A DNA stretch of 64,000 nucleotides from Halichondria panicea (taxonomy: Eukaryota; Porifera; Demospongiae; Suberitida; Halichondriidae), in the NCBI RefSeq assembly GCF_963675165.1, contig NC_087377.1, forward strand, positions 17,939,018 to 18,003,017, given 5' to 3'. The translations under genes and the position numbers were made by a program. Within the stretch, counting starts at the first letter, position 1. Each line of letters opens with the position of its first letter. The notes below the pieces were generated by a model that saw only the letters and a list, made by a program, of their open reading frames with translations, was not told the origin of the DNA and searched no databases. This document shows, in pieces, positions 37,558-53,952 of this stretch.

Positions 37558-40500
37558 TCACAATCTCACTCCGTAGGCTGCATTGCTGGATACCATAACT
37601 GCTCCACCTGTAACAGTGATTATCATTAAAAGTTAATTAGTAGCACGTGCACAAACCTTCACCGTCGTTGTTGCTGTTGTCAGGATCGATAGTCTCGTAA
37701 AGCACCTCATCTATATCTGAAGGATAGGGACATACATACACACACACACACACAAGGAGCACGTGAGAAAATGCTCCAGTGTCTTACTACGCGGATTCTG
37801 TATCGTCTAGCTATGTACAATTTGTGCCATATATGTCAAACCGCTAAGTGCTGCTTACATTGTACTTAATGATATTCACTATTAGTAGATCAAACGCCGT
37901 TATCAGCCGCACATGTACAAAACACTTAGCACATTACAAACAAGGAAACATGGTCTAACGATAGTGATTCCGCAATACTATGCATAGTAAGACGCTCCAT
38001 CTCCTCATCTGCTCCTGTCCACACCACACACACCTCACACACACTCCACAAATACACACCATACAATGTGATAGGGCTATTAAATATAGTGTATGCACTA
38101 ATAATGATCGGCTAATGTTAAACTCAGACAGATGGAATCATGCACCCCTTTTGTACCTGGAATATCTTCATATACGTCCTCATCATTTGATTGGACACTG
38201 GCTGCATCATTAGGAGCTTGTCTAACAGACAAATCATATGCAGGATTTCTGACAGCATCGTTAGACAAATCATATGCAGGATTTCTGACGGCATCGTTAG
38301 ACAAATCGTATGCAGGATTTCTGACTGCATCAGACAAATCATATGCAGGATTTCTGACTGCATCATTAGACAAATCGTATGCAGGATTTCTGACTGCATC
38401 AGACAAATCATATGCAGGATTTCTGACTGCATCATTTGACAAATCGTATGCAGGATTTCTGACTGCATCATTAGACAAATCGTATGCAGGATTTCTGACT
38501 GCATCATTAGACAAATCGTATGCAGGACTTCTGACTGCATCAGATAAATCACATGCAGGATTTCTGACTGCATCATTAGACAAATCATCAGGATTTCTGA
38601 CTGCATCATTAGACATACCATGTGCAGGATTCCTTGCTGTGCATGTGATACTGATCAGAACACACACAATACTTAGTGTAAGCAATACTTACCTGCACTT
38701 TGGTGGTCATTGGAATAAGAAGGTTTTCGTCTCGTACAAACCAACAGCATCACAACAAAGAGTAGTACGATCACTATGATTCCAATAACTCCAACCACAG
38801 ACAAAGCGATTACCATTTCGTTAACGACACCACCACTTGGCCCTATACGCATGCACGAACATATCTAATAGGCTGGCAATTGGAATAACAAACCTTCTGT
38901 AGATGGTGTGAGGAAGCTGATAGTGATGTTGGCACTCACACCAGTGGAGATCGAAATGCAAGAGTAGGTCCCTGTGTCCGTAGATAGTGGGTTGGTGAAC
39001 ACGAGGTTATTGCCAACTTGAGTGGCAGAAGAGGGCAGAGTGAGTCGACCAACACGCACCCAGCGTAGAGTAAAGACATTACTGACACTGGAGGAACAGT
39101 TGAGTTGTGTTGTCTCACCAGCAAAGACTTCCCTGGGACCGGAAACAGTGGGCGGTGAGGGTGCTGTGTGTGTGTGGAGGGGTGTGTGTGTGTGTGTGAG
39201 TGGAGGGGGAGTTGTGCATGTGTAGATGTGTGTGATGTGTGGTGTGTGCATGTGTAGATGTGTGTGATGTGTGATGTGTGGTGTGTGGGTGGAGGGGGAG
39301 ATTAGACTCGTACAGTAGTTGTCCTGCACACCACTAGTCATACTAAACAGTGTGTGCAAGATACGAGCACTAGCTTACCTTGTGTGGAAAATTCTCCCTG
39401 AAAGAAGAACTGAGATGTTCCCATCGCATTGACAGATGCAACACGCACGTCATACGAAGCACTGGGTATTAAATCAGTCAACATCACCATGGTAACATTG
39501 CCGGCCACACTCCTCACAAAAATATCGTTAGGAGTGGTCCAATCATTGAGCCGCTCTTTGTATTGTACGAGGTATTCGTCCACTTGTCCCCCGGGAAATT
39601 CCCAGGAAATTAGCGCAGTTCTATTGGTTATTAGATCCACAACGGGAACGACTAAAATTGGTTGTGGTTCATCTGTGAGAGTCATTAAATTTGTAAAATC
39701 AATATTTTTGGTTTGTTTTGATTCCCCCTCCCACCCATTTAATCAATGGTTCGAGAACTATTTCAGCTGCCATAACTTGAATTCCATGTACTCAATTGTT
39801 CAGAAAATGATGTCATCAAATTCCATATTTGAGAGATAAGAGACTTGCCAATATGGCCACACCATAGATAATAATACCCCATAGTCCAAGGCCGAAAAAT
39901 TAATAATTTTTAGAGACTAGAGTTGGCTCTGTAACTAGAGTTCTGATGGGACTAACACAAAACTTACTCAGTGATTGGGTCATGATGGTAATGATGGCTG
40001 CATCTCCTCTACCAGCCGTGTTCACAGCCAATACCTCAACTCTGGGGGGGGGGGGGCAGAAAGCATTTAGAAAAGAAAGTGGTAAAAGTTGTTTGAATGT
40101 TCACTATTGAGCAATTGCACGAATGTACTAGACACTCTCATTTAATACGTAAATATACACTTATGTATATAGTTATATGCAGACACTCACTCATAAGAGT
40201 TGCTGCCCACAAGGTCGGCTGGTGGACTGGGGGTCCCGCCATTAAATAGTAACAGAGAGGTCTCTGTCAGAACAATCTCACTGAATGTTGATACTCCTAC
40301 TATCCGATAACGCATGACGTACTGAGTGACTGGGCGACCACCATTATCAGTCGGTAGCAGCCAGGAGACAGTTAGACCAGAGGAACTCACACCCTCGCCA
40401 ATCAGATTAAGGGGCATGGAAGGAGCTGAGGGTGGGGGGTAGTGAGAATAAAATTTTATACTATCACTACAGTAATACTCACGATCCACTAGCGTTTGAT

Positions 40501-40974
40501 TGGACACAAATTCTGAGAATTCTCCAATCCCCCGGGAGTTGTTCCCGGCAACCCGAACAATGTACTCTGACCCCTTGCCTAGTTGAGTGAATGCGTACGT
40601 GAGAGTGGTGGGCTCGGAGACTATGAAAGTGCAAAGGTCAATGTTGTTGCTATCACGAAGGCTGACAAACCAAGCTTCAGGTAGAGAGGTTGTGGCAACA
40701 TTGGGAACAGGAGGCTGTAAGGGAGGAGGGAAATACGACATTGACTGAGTGTGGGGTGTGAGGTGTGGGTGTGTGTGTGTGTGTGTGAGTGTGGGGGGTG
40801 TGTGAGGTACTCACCAGCCACTCTGCAACGAGAGTTGTAGACGTGGGACTGGTCAGTGTAACCATACGAGGAGCACCAAGTCCTATACATAACAAGACCA
40901 GTAATTAAACCACATGAAAGGAACTGCCTACTATATATGATATGATGATAAAACAAGTACAAAGGCTGGCTAAC

Positions 40975-41011
<37 letters not shown>

Positions 41012-42531
41012 ACTTAGAGAGAGAGTCACGGCTGATATCATAGCAGATTCACTAAAGCCAACAGCATTGTTAACTGTCACTGTAATATTGAAGAGCGTAA
41101 ATTCATTTAGACCAGAAAGCTGGGTTGATTGTAGAGAACTGTCGCCAGCGAGAGGTATCAGTTTAGCTCGTAATATTCCATCGAATACTTCCACTGTGAC
41201 CCCGATGATAGGGCTCAGTCCATCGAAGCCGTTAGTCCAGGAGAGGTCCAGACTGGTCTCTCCAATATTGGAGACCATCAGGTTAGTGGGGGGAGAAGGG
41301 GGGACTGTGTGTGTGGTGTGTGAGATGTGAGTGGTGTGTGAGATGTGGGTGTGTGTGAGATGTGAGGGCATGTGTGGTGTGAGACGTAAGGGTGTGTGTG
41401 TGTGGTGTGAGACGTGAGGGTATGTGTGTGCGTGTGTGGTGTGGGTGGGGGAGGCTTACCTTGAATGATAACTTCCACACTAGCGTTTGCAGAACCAACA
41501 ACATTTGTTGCAACACAAGTGTAAGTACCGCCGCTGGCTGTAGTCAGTCCTGACCTCATTAGAGTGGACGATCCACCAGCCAGAGTAATGATAGCTCCAC
41601 CAGCGCCATTAGTCAGAAGTGACCCTTCATGGAACCAGGTTATAACAGAGACTGGGACAGAGTCGGAGATACAGGAGAGAGATATGGTTTCAGTTATGAA
41701 GACCATGTTAGAGGCTGGATTACTAGACGCTATACTGGGCATATCTGCAGAGGAGGATATGACATAATACAGACAAATATGTCATCATCATCTTACAGTT
41801 AACGATCAAAGTCCCAGAGTCTTCAAGAAAATCTCCATTTTGCAAGCTAGTCAGTCGACAAGTATATACTCCAGCTTGGTCTCTTAGTACGTTCGATAAT
41901 TGTGGTATTTGAAACGTAGAAAATGGTTCCCCAACTGGATTGTACCACTGGCGCTGGAATGTCCCTGGTCGGTTGTTGATCGAGATACAGCTGAGCCTTA
42001 TATCCCCTCCCTCTGTGACTACCCCATTATCTGGGATACTAACAATCGGTGCAAAAAGGCCTGTATTTAGGGCAAGAAATGATAGTATCATATCAAACTT
42101 GGATAGCTATAGCCACTTACCAGCTGGGTAAATGGAATCACTGGCGCCGCCGCATTGAAGGGAGACAGGTATTCCCAGAAGAAAGAAAGCATCAGCATCA
42201 GTGATTACCAAGACACCAGGCATTGAAGTAACAGATACTCCATTCATTCCGTCAGTAAGAATCATATTAGATTGAGCAATCCACTGTATATCAGTCATGA
42301 ACTGTCCAGCTATAATGCATCGTATGCAGGAGGTAGCCAGTGAAGCATTTATAGAAAGATCATCAGTCAGATCCAAAGTTTCACTGCAAGTCTGGCCATG
42401 GATGCCTGTACAAGGAATAGATAATAATAATTGCTATCTAATTATAATCATGTATAATTATAATTATTGTTGGCATGGAACTTACAAGAGCAGAAAGAGA
42501 GCAGAGCTATCAGAGTTATACCAACATTCAT
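37558..42531 (-). CDS. B4: intact Ig/FN3 receptor with NPxY-repeat tail (1027 aa)
   Basis: Exons: 42486-42531, 42121-42405, 41797-42060, 41460-41744, 41014-41304, 40815-40882, 40483-40714, 40191-40425, 39968-40041, 39379-39672, 38894-39163, 38693-38842, 38157-38636, 37657-37716, 37558-37607. They sum to 1028 codons with every phase matching, so this is the reference for family B. Residues about 1-15 are the signal (MNVGITLIALLSFCS), 16-293 three Ig, 294-691 four FN3 (two split by introns), 692-781 Ig, and about 790-817 the helix (ALSVVGVIGIIVIVLLFVVM). Residues 832-991 are encoded by one exon with twelve RNPAYDLSNDAV-type units: eight NPAY, one SPAY, and decayed NPAH, NPDD and NPAC. The tail then has VYEDIPG, LYETIDP and NAAYGV. 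NPxY motifs bind PTB-domain adaptors and endocytic machinery in animals; here that role is inferred. Confidence 0.9.
38213..38636. repeat. Coding minisatellite in the B4 tail exon
   Basis: Twelve in-frame units of 33 or 36 bases encoding S(N)DAVRNPAYDL. The central units are almost identical in DNA, implying recent expansion; units at the membrane side have decayed. Confidence 0.93.
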
Positions 42532-42943
42532 TTTGCTCCAAACTATAATGGGCTTGGCACTCTACTAATTATGTAAAGAATCTAATGGCAACCTATACCC
42601 CCACACATACAAAATGCATACAAGTATAACTTAAGTGCAATGCATAAACCGTTTTCACTGGAAATACTAACAAACACACACATTATATAGGTTACCATGT
42701 GACTTGCAGTGTACACTATTACACACCTATATTACAATGCTTCTTTAGGTGAACAGACTTGCAGGGGGCAATCAGACTTGACTATACCATAGCCATGCAG
42801 CTATATCCACAACACACACCATGCCACTATATGCACGTACATGCACCATGCATGCATATCATTAAAAAGGAAGCGGAGAAAAAATGTATAGTTACACGTA
42901 GTCATTCCTCGATTTATATGATAAGTGTTAGCTAATCTATAAC

Positions 42944-43011
42944 ATAATCTGAACACCAGTGCCAGACACACAGTGAGCAGTACACTCAGTAGACACAGGA
43001 GCAGGTGGTCA
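42944..43011 (-). pseudogene. Broken GPI-type exon downstream of A5
   Basis: Same position and acceptor (cccaccccctccag then TGACC) as the other copies, but a 2-base insertion gives VTTCSCVY and a stop, and the original stop is also altered. It lies beside a pseudogene. Confidence 0.65.
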
Positions 43012-43312
43012 CTGGAGGGGGTGGGTGAGGGGTTACCATGCAGGGTTACTAGGGTTAGTAGATTATCCTCACCCCCTCTAACGAATCACCACCTGATGGA
43101 CAGGGAACACTTGTACGCTCATGCTACTAGTAACAGAGCACCACCCTCAGAACCAATGTACTCTGAACTATAGATCAGTGGAGTTATCGAATTATTCGAA
43201 TTTACATCAATCAATAAAGTGATTCTGATAATTAATACAATGTCATTGGAACTATAATATACTTTACAGTCATTAAATACTACATTGAACAACTAGTCTT
43301 ACAGATCCATTA

Positions 43313-46557
<3,245 letters not shown>

Positions 46558-46613
46558 TGGCTATAGAACTATACACAGTAAGGCCTAGGTTGTTTATTTT
46601 TAGCTATAGATCT

Positions 46614-46630
46614 AACACTGAAAGTGATTA
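46614..46630 (-). promoter_or_regulatory. Family-A shared promoter motif (A5)
   Basis: AACACTGAAAGTGATTA (one change) about 57 bases upstream of the A5 ATG. From here to 47143 nothing else is recognised. Confidence 0.5.
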
Positions 46631-47143
46631 AAACAACAACATGCAACAGAGATCTATCAGAAAATGACACACCCAATATATATAACTACACAATGCTTCT
46701 TGGAATGGACAGAGACTTGCAGGGCATCATGCAGACTCGACTAAGAGTGGTGTATATCTATCACTGGCTGCACACTAATTCCTTGTCCATAGATCTATAA
46801 ATTCAGTCCACTTTACTGAATAGATCTACTGTGAAATTAAGCTTATATGGACATGGTGTGGTTAGTGCTTTAAACCCTGTTTTGTCTTGCTCAACACAAG
46901 TACAGCTAAACCTGGACTAAGTAGGCTGTGTCCCAAGTTTCTAGTTCACAGCTTTCAGTCACATAATTATAGACTCTGACCACACACACCCCCGCAGACT
47001 GATGGCGGCTTGGCCAACTCCCACACATGCACAAAACCACAGTTGAATCAACACCCACACACAAACCATTTCAGAGATAGAAATTTAACTACACACACAC
47101 CAGTCGTAGAAATGAAAAAACTTGAGATGTGTTGATTCAGACT

Positions 47144-47211
47144 CTATAATCTGAGCACCAGTGCCAGACTCAGAGTGAGCATTACACTCAGTAAACAAGA
47201 ACAAGTGGTCA
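47144..47211 (-). CDS. GPI-type hydrophobic terminal exon downstream of A6
   Basis: A 68-base open exon with acceptor cccctcccctccccctccag then TGACC. It encodes VTTC, then SCLLSVMLTLSLALVL, then RL and a stop. Several substitutions relative to C1 (V to M, VC to LS) keep it hydrophobic and in frame. It lies 360 bases beyond the A6 tail stop. Its phase fits the A6 I-set Ig exon, which would place small residues (NAGPV) before the hydrophobic tail. Confidence 0.6.
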
Positions 47212-47570
47212 CTGGAGGGGGAGGGGAGGGGTTACCAGGGTTACTAGGGTTAGTAGATTATCCTCACCCCCTCTAACAAATCACCTATTCCACACGTCAG
47301 CCCCTCTGGACATGCCCCCTCTAACGAACCACCACCTGATGGACAGGGAACACTTGTACGCTCATGCTACTAGTAACAGAGCACCACCCTCAGAACCAAT
47401 GTACTCTGAACTATAATTATAGATCAGTATATAGTTTGCAATTTTAATACATCATTAACATTAATCGATATAATTATGCTAAAAGAAACAATGTCACTGG
47501 ATTTATAAAATTATACGAAACTATAATAGATCTACTTACAGTCATTAAACTACATTGAACAACTATAGTC

Positions 47571-49691
47571 TTATACTAGAGTTTCATTTTTTCTCGGCTC
47601 TGCTAGACCATACGCTGGGTTGTTAGAAGTCAGTACAGGGTCCGGAGTGAAGTCACCTTCGATGGTTTCATATTCTGCATTGCCACGTGATGAGTTCTGT
47701 TCTGCTAGACCATACGCTGCGTTGTCAGAAGTCAGTACAGGATCTGGGGAGCTGTTGTCTTCTATAGTGTCATAGATGACAGGGTCTGTAGTGTAAGCGC
47801 CTTTCTTCTTTGACTTCACGAGCAGTAAACTGAGCAATAATATTATTACACCCAGAGTTATGAGGAGGAGGATGGTGGGAATCCCAATAGCCAGTCCAAT
47901 AATAAACTCGATACTCAATGGTTCTGCAGAAGCTAGAAGAATAGAACTGAAATACTAATTTTAGTTAAAATTGACATTTCCGTGCCCACCCACACTGATA
48001 TCCCTGATAACCAAACATTTCACACTATACAGTATACTTTATAACATACCTGGGCCTGCATTGACCTCCACACTGATATCCCTGGTAACTGTTCCGGCTG
48101 CATTAGTCCCCACACATGTGTATGTGCCAGCATTGGTTAGCGTAGCACTGTCAATAGTTACTCGAGACTTAAAAGGTTCGCCAGTAGGCGTGGAAATATC
48201 GATACCAGGTCCTGAAGAGAGCACATTGCCATCTTTAAGCCATGAAATTGTCGGTGTGGGGATGCCCCTAATCTCACACTCCACCAGTTCAGCGTCTACT
48301 ATTGTGTTTGTCGATGAACTAAAGTTTGTGACAAACGGCTCGGCTGTAGAGGGGGTCAGGTAAATGTGGTGTGTGTGTGTGCGTGTGTGTGTGTGGTGTG
48401 TGTGTGTATTGCCTATAAATTAACTTACTGCAAAATACAAATGTCTCTTGAGCAAATTCCTCAGAATCACTTAAAAGTTCGCATCTGTACGCTGCATCAT
48501 CTTCCATTACGATATCAGACAGTTGTATCTGAAGGGAAAGAAGTTTGTACGTGAGTATCCACCCCAGCCTTTGCGTTAAAATTGCTGGATTTAATCAATT
48601 GGAAAGGTAATTCTGAGAGCTATTGGGCTCTCAAAGATAAGTATACCTGAAATTAAACCCACCTGGTCGGCAAAGGTTTGTGAGACTCTTAGGAAGTTCC
48701 TCTCTCCTGGAGTGATGACGTTGCGCCCCATTAGAAATCTTACTTGAGGCCGTGGAAAGCCGTTGGTTTGGCAAGTCATGGTGACATTGCTGGCATTAAG
48801 TAGACACATGGCAGCAGGGTTATCAATAACTGACAAGCTCAATGAAGAAATTGGATCGCTAGTGGGAACTGGAGGGGAAGAATAACCAAAAGCTAAAACA
48901 AAGATATCTCAATTGTACCTGGTACAGTAATGTACAAGTCTGGAAGAACCCCACTTCCAGCAAGATTGGTAAAGGTAGCAGAATAAGCCCCTGATGTTTC
49001 ATTGGTCAGATTAGTCATGGTCAACATAAACGTGAAGGGAGATACGGCATTAACATCACTGCAAGGGTTGGTGATAGTGTATTGGTCTCCGTTAACAATG
49101 TTAGAGCCCTTGAAGGACCACTGTACACTCGGGCATGGGTTAGCCTTCACAGACACAGGTACTGTCACCATGGTCCCAAAATCACCCATAAAGAGAGTAC
49201 CAACTTGTCTGTCACTCACTGCTCCAGCAATGGCAGTCTCATTGAAAGCCAGGGCAGTGGGTGGAACTGTGTAATAAAACAAACTGATATTGAATAAATA
49301 ATAATGTGAATTTTAACAGAGTATAATGCATGTACATGTACGTAGCAAATATAAACTGACACGTACATCACAAGCAAACGTAAGTAGTGGTATATGTTAC
49401 CTGGAGCTCTGACCTCCAACAACCAGGCAGCATTGTCTTCAGACACTGTATTGCTGACAAAGCACTGGTACACTCCAGAGTGACTGACTTGAGGGTTTGC
49501 AATAGTCAGTGTAGTGGGGTCAAAGACAATTCCAACGAATGAAGAGTCAATTACATCTCCATTGAAGTACCACACTGTTGAGGTTGCAGGGTAGCCAGTG
49601 TTGGCACAGGAGAAGGAGGTAGGCATAGCAGAGCTTGATCCTACAATAACTTCACGTGTGTCCGAGGGATCCATTGTTATCATAGCTTTCC

Positions 49692-49740
<49 letters not shown>

Positions 49741-52292
49741 AGTGTGTGTGTGTGTCCTTACGTTGCACCGTGACTGTTCCACTACTGACAACGTTGACTT
49801 GGTTAGATCTGCATTCTAGATTGACTACAGCTGGAGGAGCAGGTAAGTTTGTGATTGTACCCACTGCTCTTAAGGCAGGAGTTTGTTCATCATTAAAATA
49901 GAAAAAGCAAAGACGATTTGCTGTCTCTTCTGAAGCAACATAGCTGAACTCAAAGTTGTCATCTTCTCTCTCTTTAGAAAAAGCCGTGAGATCTCCTATT
50001 TCCTTGTACACAAAATTCATTCCATCTACTAGTCCAGTACCGTTGACAAAATATGTCTGAGGGCTTGTCTCCGATCCGTGAATAAGAGCATTGCTCACTT
50101 CACAGTGATAATCGCGTGGGAAAGTCTCAATATCTATAATATAGACCCATCTTCCACCCTCCAGAAACCTTATGGCATTAGTGACTGTGTTCTCGACTAA
50201 AAGTGTATCACCTTGAAACCACACAATGTCTGGAGGTGGCTGCGAGTCCCCAACCCTGCACTCAAGAGCTATGTCGATACCAGCTCCAGAAGGGGGTGCA
50301 GTTGGTACAAATGTATGCACTGTCTCAGCTGGCATAAAGCCACCGAAAACTGCAAAGAAAGAAATGATTAATACACAAAAATTCTTTATAGGTGCATGAA
50401 TTGCTTACATGCATAGTAGACAGTGATGTCTCTACTGCGGATGGTTGCAATGAAGCCAGGCTCTCCAATGATGTTAGTAGCCTCACAGTGATAAATAACT
50501 CCAGCCATGGAAGCATAGTCTCCCTCAGTGATATTTTGTACCAAGAAAGTACCATTCGAAAGCATAAAGCCAGCGTCAACCACGTCATCTCCCCTGTACC
50601 AAGTCACGGTAGGTGTAGGGTCCCCAGTAACATCGCATTGTAGGCTAAGATATGAATTAGATCCATCTTCATTGGTTGCAAAGACAACCACATCTTCTTG
50701 CTCACTGTTGAAACTAGGAGCCACTCCTACCTCTGTATGTATATCCGACTAGAAAAACATTTGCAATGTGAAAAATTGCTAGGATTGGCCAGGGGAACCA
50801 CAAAAAAGCGTGGGAACAAGAAATCAGACGAGAGCATAACTCCAATCCGTTACAACGTCAATCACATGTATACTGGTAGTTTTCCCATGTTTTCCCAGCC
50901 AATATGCCACGCAATTTTTACTGGTGGAGTGATGACCAATCCCTATATATATTTATTATACATCCATTTTAGAATGTGGGGCACATAATCATGATGATTT
51001 GTGATGAATTGATGTTCCTAATACATGCAGTGTTGAGCACAGGTACACACAGTCCATCCATGCGTAGTAACATGCACGGACCGTACTGGTGACTGCATGG
51101 AATGATGTGGTGGATGGAAGCTGATAGGTGGATCTGGAACACAGTCTATTATTTAATATACTATGTATTGTACATGTTCATGACGTTGTAACGGATTGGA
51201 GTTATGCTCTCGTCTGATTTCTTGTTCCCACGCTTTTTTGTGGTTCCCCTGGCCAATCCTAGCAATTTTTCACATTGCAAATGTTTTTCTAGTCGGATTC
51301 CCTTTCTTTTTCAGTACAGTTTACGTATCATGACATGCATAAGTGGAACGTCAAGAGAGGCAGTACAAGAAGAGAAGACAGGACTAATCAGATATCTTCT
51401 CGAATATCTCTGGACTAATAATTATAGTATAATGAGTAATAATTATTTTATTACTTGATAATTATGTTGAATTTGCGAATCAGTATTAATTAAATGACAG
51501 CCATTTTAAGAGCATGATATCTAGCCAGTGCATATAGCATGCCTGTCAGAGAAAGGGAGCTAGAGCTGAACAGTGTGAAGAAAAGGAACACCTCAGGCTC
51601 TGGAAAAGCACTGCTGCACTGATTTTAGGCGCACGGTTTATTAGCCACGCCTATCTATTATTATTGGCCACAACACAATTGCTGAGTCATTAAAGATGGC
51701 GGAATTGTATAGGTAAGAGAAATAGAGACTGAGAGGTGATCTGCCTTGTGGAAGCAATCGCAAATCTGAAGAAGCGCTTTGTAATCCAGGTTGTAGTCGT
51801 TTGGAAACCCTGTGCAGAATGTCCTGGAGATGGCTGTACTTGGAGTAAATGCTGGGCAAGAAACTTACTTACTTACTCACTTACTTACTTACTTAGTCAG
51901 TCAGACAAAGAGCGGTGAAACGTCGAAATAGTGCAATTTTTAAAATGAAAATATTCATTCATTAAAATGTTTATGGATTATGAAATGAGAGATACAAAGA
52001 GAGAAAAGGCTAAATAAACTATCTGTTCAGCCACTTTCTTGATGTGGCCTTTCCCTGCAGAGATAGAACAGTTTGAACATGAGTCAAAATAATTGAAATA
52101 TTGCTAAACACAGGCAAACCCACTGCCAATCCTATGTAAAACCTACTGGTTTTACTAATATAATAATATGCATGTATACCTATAATAATTATAAGAAGTT
52201 GATCTCTCACCTGTGTGTGCAGAGAACACGATATTGGTGCTGTAGATGCAGAGTAAGATAAGAACTCCTCCACTTGCTGTCATGACAGCCAT
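47571..52292 (-). CDS. A6: family-A receptor (intact, 861 aa) with insertion in intron 1
   Basis: Exons: 52211-52292, 50409-50732, 49762-50349, 49401-49691, 48919-49266, 48663-48868, 48429-48528, 48050-48343, 47571-47923; exactly 862 codons. It has a signal peptide, seven Ig-like domains, a helix (IIGLAIGIPTILLLITLGVI), a KSKKK stop-transfer and a tail with VIYDTI (ITIM-like), NAAYGL, AEYETI and NPAYGL. Exon 3 carries a distinctive segment (YFNDEQTPALRAVGTI) different from A1, A3 and A8. Intron 1 is about 1.5 kb because of a 1415-base Helitron-like insertion; splice sites are intact. An intact GPI-type exon lies downstream. Confidence 0.85.
50744..52158. mobile_element. Helitron-like insertion, 1415 bp
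   Basis: The uninterrupted site in A7 and A3 reads GTATGTATATATAATAATATG. A6 has GTATGTATA, then the insert starting TC, then the insert ending CTAA, then TATAATAATATG. Insertion between A and T without duplication, 5' TC and 3' CTRR are the Helitron rules, and a hairpin (GTAAAACC, GGTTTTAC) sits at the 3' end (52136-52155). Unusually, the first 117 bases (50744-50860) recur inverted at 51181-51297. No Rep/helicase frame is present, so it is non-autonomous. Confidence 0.68.
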
Positions 52293-52355
52293 TGGCTAGA
52301 ACTATACACACTAATTATAATAAGGCCTAAGTTGTTTATTTTTAGTTATAGATCT

Positions 52356-52372
52356 AATACTGAAAGTGATTA
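52356..52372 (-). promoter_or_regulatory. Family-A shared promoter motif (A6)
   Basis: AATACTGAAAGTGATTA, about 64 bases upstream of the A6 ATG. Further out, near 52550-52575, is a short insert (GGTCGGGCCACGCCCAACTA) related to the ends of the 62063-62191 foldback element. Confidence 0.55.
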
Positions 52373-52730
52373 AAACAACAACATGCAACAGAGATCTATC
52401 TGAAAAAACACAGCCAATATCTAGTGTATGTACACATCTATAACTACATACAATGCTTTATGGAATGCACAGACTTGCAGGACTGCAATCAGACTTGACT
52501 AAGATATGTCATGACTTTTGTAGACTCCAATGACTTCAGTCAGCTATCGGACGGTCGGGCCACGCCCAACTACTATCTGACCATAGATCTATGACCTGAC
52601 CACCCCACACACTGCATTGAATCAACACCCACACACAAACCAGGGATCACAGAGATAGAAATGTAACTACACACACACCAGTCCTATAGAAACTAGAAAT
52701 GAAAAAACTTGAGATGTGTTAATTCTGACT

Positions 52731-52798
52731 CTATAATCTGAGCACCAGTGCCAGACACACAGTGAGCAGTACACTCAGTAGACAGGAGCAGGTGGTCA
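52731..52798 (-). CDS. GPI-type hydrophobic terminal exon downstream of A7
   Basis: A 68-base open exon; the acceptor ends ccccctttag before TGACC. It encodes VTTC, then SCLLSVLLTVCLALVL, then RL and a stop, the same protein as C1. It lies about 320 bases beyond the A7 tail stop. The phase fits the A7 I-set Ig exon. Confidence 0.6.
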
Positions 52799-53120
52799 CT
52801 AAAGGGGGTGGGTGAGGGGTTACCAGGGTTACTAGGGTTAGTAGATTATCCTCGCCCCCTCTAACGAACCACCACCTGATGGACAGGGAACACTTGTACG
52901 CTCATGCTATACTAGTAACAGAGCACCACCCTCAGAACCAATGTACTCGAGTCATAACTATAGATCAGTGGAAGTATCGAGTTACATCAATCAATAAAGT
53001 TTTTATGATTCTGACAATTAAGAAACAATGTCATTGGAACTATAAAATTATACGAGGTACATGTATACTATATATACTTACAGCCATTAAATACAACTAG
53101 TCTTACACTGAGATCCATTA

Positions 53121-53918
53121 TTATCTTCTCGGCTCTGCTAAACCGTAAGCTGGATTGTCAGAAGTCAGTACAGGGTCCGGAGTGGAGTCACCTTCTATGG
53201 TTTCATATTCTGCATTGCCACCTGATGTGTTCTCTTCAGCTAGACCATACGCTGCATTTACAGATATCACAACAGGATCTGGGGAGCTGCTGTCTTCTAT
53301 AGTGTCATAGATGACAGGGTCTGTAGTGTAGGCGCCTTTCTTCCTTCTTGACTTCACGAGCAGTAAACTGAACAATATTACAACCAGAGTTATGAGGAGG
53401 ATGATAGCGGGAATCCCAATAGCCAGTCCAATAATAGACTCCATACTCAATGAATCTGCTGCAGAAGATGATAGAACTGAAATTCAAATTTTAGTTAAAA
53501 TTGACATACCGTCTAGCATTTTCATGACCACCCACGCTGATATCCCTGATAACCGAAAATCGCGCTATACGGTACACTTTATAACATACTTGGGCCTGCA
53601 TTGACCTCCACACTGATGTCCCTGGTAACGGTTCCGGCTTCATTCGTCCCCACACATGTGTACGTGCCAGCATTGGCTGATGTAGCACTGTCGATAGTTA
53701 CTTGAGACTTAAACGGTGCATCAGAAGGCGTGAAAATATCGATACCAGTTCCTGAAGAGAGCATATTGCGATCTTTAAGCCATGTAATTGTCGGTGGGGG
53801 AATGCCCATAATCTCACACTCCACCTCCAGTTCAGCGCCTTCTATTGTGTTTGTCGATGAACTAAAGTTTGTGAGAAACGGCTCGGCTGTAGAGGAGGGA
53901 GGGGGGTCAGGTAAATGT

Positions 53919-53952
<34 letters not shown>

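Noticed and set aside
38213-38636. Regular 33-36 bp repeats resembling a CRISPR array
   Set aside because: No spacers; the units are contiguous coding repeats in a spliced animal-type gene.
42973-43173. Plus-strand frame over the block shared downstream of several A genes
   Set aside because: Not conserved between copies; the minus-strand terminal exon explains the conservation better.
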